This document shows positions 14,764-18,256 of a stretch of 18,256 bases of DNA, one piece after another. Location of the stretch: the NCBI GenBank assembly GCA_013139345.1, contig WTAY01000050.1, positions 1 through 18,256 of the forward strand. Direction: 5' to 3'. The position numbers were made by a program, and so were the translations under genes. The notes below the pieces were generated by a model, which saw only the letters and a program-made list of their open reading frames with translations, was not told where the DNA came from and made no database searches. Each line of letters starts with the position of its first letter. Within the stretch, counting starts at the first letter, position 1. This DNA comes from Methylophaga sp. (GTDB lineage Bacteria > Pseudomonadota > Gammaproteobacteria > Nitrosococcales > Methylophagaceae).

Positions 14764-16855
14764 AGATGTTCTACGTTTATTGTTAGTAGAGGAATCACTG
14801 ACAGATGCTGAAAGTGTTATCAACCTTATCCGGCGAACGGGTCATGCTGTTAGAGCGTCACGATATGACAAATTAGAAGATATAGAGAGTGCTGTAACAG
14901 AGCACACTTGGGATTTGATTTTCTGTCGAGATGGACTAAAAGAAGTTTCACCCCATGTGCTACTAGAACTCATTAACCGTTTAGGACGTGATATTCCTTG
15001 TATTATTCTGGTTTCTGAGCAAGAAAATAGTGATGATTATTATGACATTGGTGCTAAGGATATCATTCGATTTGATGACACCAACCGCTTACCTTTTGTT
15101 ATTGCACGAGAATTAGATAATTTATTCGTGCGTCGCCTAAGTCGACGAAATGAACGCTCTTTACGTGAAAGTGAGAAGCGTTCTCGATTGTTATTAGAGA
15201 GTTCACGAGATGCCGTTGCCTATGTACATGAAGGCATGCATATTTATGTTAACCATTCTTATTTAACATTATTTGGCTATAATGATGTTGAGGATGTTGA
15301 TGGGCTCTCTATATTAGATATGATTTCATCAGCGGATCATGGCAAGTTCAAAGTCGCCTATCGGAATTTTTCTGAAAAAATCAATGCCAAACCTGAACTC
15401 ATTACCGTTTTATGTTCTAGTGATGAGCGAGGTGAATTTGAGACCACAATTGAGTTTAGTCATGCCGAGGTTGAAGGCGAAAATTGTACTCAACTTGTTA
15501 TTCGTGAAAAAGAAAATGAGGTTATCGCTTCTACTATTTCAGATGAAGCGCTAGCGGAAGTACGAGATTACGATTCACTGACTAGGCTTTATAATCGCAC
15601 ACGCTTTATGGATGAGCTTGAACAGGCTGTTCGACAAGTTGATGATGGAGCGGGGCCGTCAGAGCTATTGTATCTTGTTATAGATGATTTCCAGAAAATA
15701 AAAGAACAGATTGGTTTATCTGGTTATGACATGATGTTGAAAGGTGTTGCAGAGTTATTACGCAATGCACGTGCTGAGGGTGAGTTGCTTGCTCGATATT
15801 CTGACCAAGTGTTTACTATCATTATTGCTAGCGGTGATGATGCACATGTTGATCAACGTGCAGAGGTTTACCGTAAAGTTATTGACGATTATGTTTCACA
15901 AGCCCATGGGAAAATGGTTGATTTGCAATGCAGTATTGGCATCAGTCGAATCACAGAAAGCCTTGCTTCATCATCAGTCGGGCTAGAGCGAGCCGATAAG
16001 GCCTGTTACCAGGCACAAAAAGCGGGTGGTAATCGAGTTGTTAGATATAAGCCTGCGATATCTGATAAGAGTGCAGCAGAGGATAGTGAAGAGTCTTTAT
16101 TTTGGACAGAGCGAATTAAAGATGCACTACGCTCGAAAAGCTTTGAATTACATTTTCAGCCAATTGTAAGTTTACATGGTGCTGAGCAAGAGTTATATGA
16201 TGTTCTGATTAGAATGAAAGAGCCAGATGGCAGCGTCATTGAAGCTGACAAGTTTATTAAATTCATCGAAGAATCCGATTTGATGATAAATATAGATACT
16301 TGGGTAATTTCTACTGCCCTGAGTGCGCTTGCTGAACATAGAAAAGAGCATCCTAAAACACGCTTCTTTTTGAAACTATCAAAGCAAACCTTAAATAAAG
16401 GTAACTTTACGAAATGGGTTTATCAACTATTAACGGAAAGTAATTTACCCGGTTCAGCACTGGTTTTTGAAATTAGTGAAACTGCGGCATTAGAGAATTT
16501 AGAGCATACAAAAGATGTTATTGCTAAATTAAAAGAATTGGGTTGTGAGTTTGGTCTAGAACATTTTGGTTCAGGTTTAGACTTTTCACACAGCTTGAGT
16601 GTTTTAGATGTGAATTACCTGAAGATTAATGGTGACTTTGTTGAAAATATGGCAAAAGATACTGAAAATCAGGCGGCGGTGAAGTCTATTATTGATATGA
16701 GTAAGCAAGCAGGTAAGCAAAGTATTGCAGAGTTTGTTTCTGATGCAAATAGTCTGGCTTTATTATGGCGTTTAGGGGTTGATTATGCGATGGGCTATTA
16801 TATCCAAGAGCCGTCAGCAAATCTTGATTATAACTTTGAAGACGATAATCTATAA
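14750..16855 (+). CDS. FimX-like degenerate REC-PAS-GGDEF-EAL c-di-GMP receptor
   Basis: A 701-residue cytosolic protein resembling Pseudomonas/Xanthomonas FimX, a c-di-GMP effector controlling type IV pilus assembly. Residues about 8-125 form a receiver-like domain in which the phospho-acceptor position is Arg (DLIFCR) and the conserved Lys is Arg, so phosphorylation is unlikely. A PAS domain follows (about 143-250; SSRDAVAYVHEGMHIYVN). The GGDEF domain (about 272-440) has SDQVF (351-355) in place of GGDEF. The EAL domain (about 464-690) has DVL (484-486) for EAL, EHFG for DDFG and MGYY for QGYY, while the FEISE glutamate and the YLKING lysine remain. It should be catalytically dead but may bind c-di-GMP. 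GTG 14750 is preferred because RLLLVEES then starts eight residues in. It is the last gene of the glyQ run, with 14 nt overlapping plsC. LapD-like or other degenerate proteins are less likely, as there are no membrane segments. Confidence 0.85.
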   Translation: MARNEDVLRLLLVEESLTDAESVINLIRRTGHAVRASRYDKLEDIESAVTEHTWDLIFCRDGLKEVSPHVLLELINRLGRDIPCIILVSEQENSDDYYDIGAKDIIRFDDTNRLPFVIARELDNLFVRRLSRRNERSLRESEKRSRLLLESSRDAVAYVHEGMHIYVNHSYLTLFGYNDVEDVDGLSILDMISSADHGKFKVAYRNFSEKINAKPELITVLCSSDERGEFETTIEFSHAEVEGENCTQLVIREKENEVIASTISDEALAEVRDYDSLTRLYNRTRFMDELEQAVRQVDDGAGPSELLYLVIDDFQKIKEQIGLSGYDMMLKGVAELLRNARAEGELLARYSDQVFTIIIASGDDAHVDQRAEVYRKVIDDYVSQAHGKMVDLQCSIGISRITESLASSSVGLERADKACYQAQKAGGNRVVRYKPAISDKSAAEDSEESLFWTERIKDALRSKSFELHFQPIVSLHGAEQELYDVLIRMKEPDGSVIEADKFIKFIEESDLMINIDTWVISTALSALAEHRKEHPKTRFFLKLSKQTLNKGNFTKWVYQLLTESNLPGSALVFEISETAALENLEHTKDVIAKLKELGCEFGLEHFGSGLDFSHSLSVLDVNYLKINGDFVENMAKDTENQAAVKSIIDMSKQAGKQSIAEFVSDANSLALLWRLGVDYAMGYYIQEPSANLDYNFEDDNL

Positions 16856-16908
16856 GTTAAAGCGCCTAGTAGAGAAGGTAGCGTTGTATTATAGAGTCAG
16901 CTAAAAGA

Positions 16909-17766
16909 ATGGATTCCAAAAAGAAATATAAGCCGCCTTTTATGTTAAAGGTGATGCGTGTTAGCATTCATATTTTGACATTTTTAGCACCACCACTGGC
17001 GGCCAGATTAGTAAATTATTTGTGGTTTAAAACACATAGACATGATGAGCCTAGACGAGAACAGAGAGTTCTAGACACGGCAGTATGGAAAGAAGTCGAG
17101 TTCGAAAATAAAGTAGTACAACTTTATAGTTGGGGAGAACTTAACGCACCGACTGTCTTGCTGGTTCATGGCTGGAATGGGCGAGGAGCCCAACTCGGTA
17201 GCTTTGCACAAGGTTTAGTAGACCACGGTTATCATGTTCTTGCTTTTGATGCACCGGGTCATGGCCGCTCTTCATCGAAGAATACTAGCCTGCCTGAAAT
17301 TAGTCGTGTTATTCAAGAATTGTCAGAACAATTTGGCCCCTTTAGTGCCGGGATTGCACATTCATTTGGTGGTTTATGCCTTATGCATGCTGTTAGTACT
17401 GGTGTGAAAATGGATAAGGTAGTGTGCATTGCATCTGCGTTTAATGTTGAAAGGTTAGTTCAATTTTTTGCTAAGTTGATGCAGGTAAAACCAAAGATTG
17501 TAGAGCTGCAAAAAAGGCTACTGGAACAACAACTTGGTGAAGAACTGTGGGAGCAATATTCAATGCCGAATATGGTTAGCAGTATTAGCACTTCAGGTTT
17601 AATTATTCATGATAATGGTGATGATGCCATTCCTGTTGAACGTAGCAAAATGATCGCTCAAGTATGGAATGAAAGCGAATTGGTTTTGACTACAGGTTTA
17701 GGTCATCGCCGTATATTACGTGATAAAGCTGTGATCAAAAAATCCGTCGAATTTATTGCCAATTAA
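16909..17766 (+). CDS. alpha/beta hydrolase family protein
   Basis: A 285-residue alpha/beta-hydrolase-fold protein of unknown substrate. A basic, partly hydrophobic N-terminal segment (about residues 12-40) may associate with the membrane. The core begins with the oxyanion-loop motif LLVHGWNGRG, then FDAPGHGRSS, the nucleophile elbow AHSFGG with S152, the acid in IIHDNGDDAIPV (probably D238) and H266 in TGLGHRRIL, so the Ser-Asp-His triad is complete. The elbow has Ala where most family members have Gly (GHSxGG). ATG 16909 is the first plausible start but has only a weak AGAG upstream; Met12 or Met16 are possible alternatives. A 53-nt gap separates it from the fimX-like gene, so co-transcription is possible but not certain. 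It could be an esterase, lipase or thioesterase. Confidence 0.85.
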   Translation: MDSKKKYKPPFMLKVMRVSIHILTFLAPPLAARLVNYLWFKTHRHDEPRREQRVLDTAVWKEVEFENKVVQLYSWGELNAPTVLLVHGWNGRGAQLGSFAQGLVDHGYHVLAFDAPGHGRSSSKNTSLPEISRVIQELSEQFGPFSAGIAHSFGGLCLMHAVSTGVKMDKVVCIASAFNVERLVQFFAKLMQVKPKIVELQKRLLEQQLGEELWEQYSMPNMVSSISTSGLIIHDNGDDAIPVERSKMIAQVWNESELVLTTGLGHRRILRDKAVIKKSVEFIAN

Positions 17767-17788
17767 TACTACAGTCTAAGTACATATT

Positions 17789-18256
17789 TTATGTTGATGC
17801 CTGTAACGAGGCATTTGTCTTACGTAAGCTGATCAGTCCTATGGTGAAAAGAAGTAATGCTAACCAAATTAAGGCAAACGTAATAAGCCTTTCGGGTGGA
17901 TAAGGTTCTTTAAGTATAAATACACCGATTAGAAATTGCATTGTTGGGTTGATATACATAATAAACCCAACAACGGAAAGATCGATTCGTCGTGTTGCCA
18001 TAGCAAATAAGACTAGTGGTAGCGCCGAAACAAATCCGACTCCAATTAAAAGAAGAGTGAGAGTGTTATCCGTTCCAAAGTTCAATGATACCGAAGGTGA
18101 TAAATACTGCCAGCTAATCCATAGCAAGGCGAGTGGTAATAGCCACATCGTTTCAACCGTCATACCGCTAATACCATCTATTACGCAGTGCTTTCTGACG
18201 ACACCATATAAAGCAAAGGCAAACGCCAAAATTAGGCTGACCCAAGGCAGTTGACC
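17789..18256 (-). CDS. rarD: RarD/EamA-family permease, C-terminal part (5' end outside window)
   Basis: A multi-helix inner-membrane transporter of the drug/metabolite (EamA/DMT) superfamily, RarD subgroup; the transported compound is not known. The frame stays open to the right edge: the codons there read GQLPWVSLI, directly continuing into LAFAFALYGVVRK, the RarD family pattern, so the TTG at 18229 is not a start. About 156 residues remain, roughly the second half of a ~300-residue protein, with GMTVETMWLLPLALL, a loop, VGFVSALPLVLFAMATRRI, the EamA-typical VGFIMYINPTMQFLIGVFILKEP and a final helix with a short polar tail. It converges on the hydrolase gene with a 22-nt gap. E. coli RarD gained its name from a chloramphenicol-sensitivity phenotype. 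Confidence 0.88.
   Translation of the reverse strand, partial: GQLPWVSLILAFAFALYGVVRKHCVIDGISGMTVETMWLLPLALLWISWQYLSPSVSLNFGTDNTLTLLLIGVGFVSALPLVLFAMATRRIDLSVVGFIMYINPTMQFLIGVFILKEPYPPERLITFALIWLALLLFTIGLISLRKTNASLQAST
17797..17814 (+). terminator. possible weak terminator hairpin after the hydrolase gene
   Basis: ATGCCT (17797-17802) pairs with AGGCAT (17809-17814) across a 6-nt loop, followed by the T-rich TTGTCTT. It lies 30 nt past the hydrolase stop and inside the 3' end of the convergent permease gene. The 6-bp stem and interrupted T run make it a weak candidate. Confidence 0.25.

Noticed and set aside
1..18256. Mobile elements, CRISPR arrays, tRNA/rRNA genes or a defence island
   Set aside because: No transposase, integrase, direct-repeat array, cloverleaf or rRNA-like sequence was seen; the gene content is chromosomal backbone.

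Overview
The window is from a Gram-negative gammaproteobacterium, probably marine or aquatic, with AT-rich DNA (low-to-mid 40s %GC by eye). Four things point there: the glyQ-glyS-gmhB-plsC order also seen in Pseudomonas, a gshB/tonB neighbourhood, heptose synthesis for lipopolysaccharide, and a Gram-negative sortase paired with a VIT/VWA substrate of the kind described from marine proteobacteria. The genus cannot be settled from sequence alone; Cycloclasticus- or Methylophaga-like organisms would fit. The DNA is almost fully coding, with no tRNA, rRNA, CRISPR, insertion sequence or phage remnant.

Layout, left to right. (1) 1-896, +: the 3' part of uvrA. (2) 960-4449, +: a membrane-anchored c-di-GMP enzyme (MHYT-PAS-GGDEF-EAL with a C-terminal zinc-binding CZB-like domain), followed 7 nt later by a CYTH triphosphatase-type protein. 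(3) 4466-7445, -: a tight operon gshB-apbE-tonB (4-nt overlap, then a 2-nt gap). (4) 7621-10310, +: a translationally coupled two-gene unit, a VIT/VWA surface protein ending in LPQTATP-TM-RR and its dedicated class GN-type sortase. (5) 10440-16855, +: glyQ-glyS-gmhB-plsC-fimX-like, coupled by overlaps or short gaps. (6) 16909-17766, +: an alpha/beta hydrolase. (7) 17789-18256, -: the 3' part of a RarD/EamA-type permease, convergent and running off the right edge. The only notable non-coding stretches are 7446-7620 and 10311-10439.

Themes. Two c-di-GMP proteins of opposite character sit here: one has every GGDEF and EAL active-site signature intact plus an RxxD inhibitory site; the other has lost nearly all of them and looks like a FimX-type c-di-GMP receptor. 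FimX and the gshB-adjacent TonB (TonB3) are both linked to type IV pilus twitching in Pseudomonas aeruginosa, so the region may carry scattered surface-motility functions. The best candidates for unusual biology are the self-contained sortase/substrate pair, the likely zinc- and gas-responsive c-di-GMP enzyme with its coupled CYTH protein, and the ApbE lipoprotein inserted between gshB and tonB with no visible flavinylation target.
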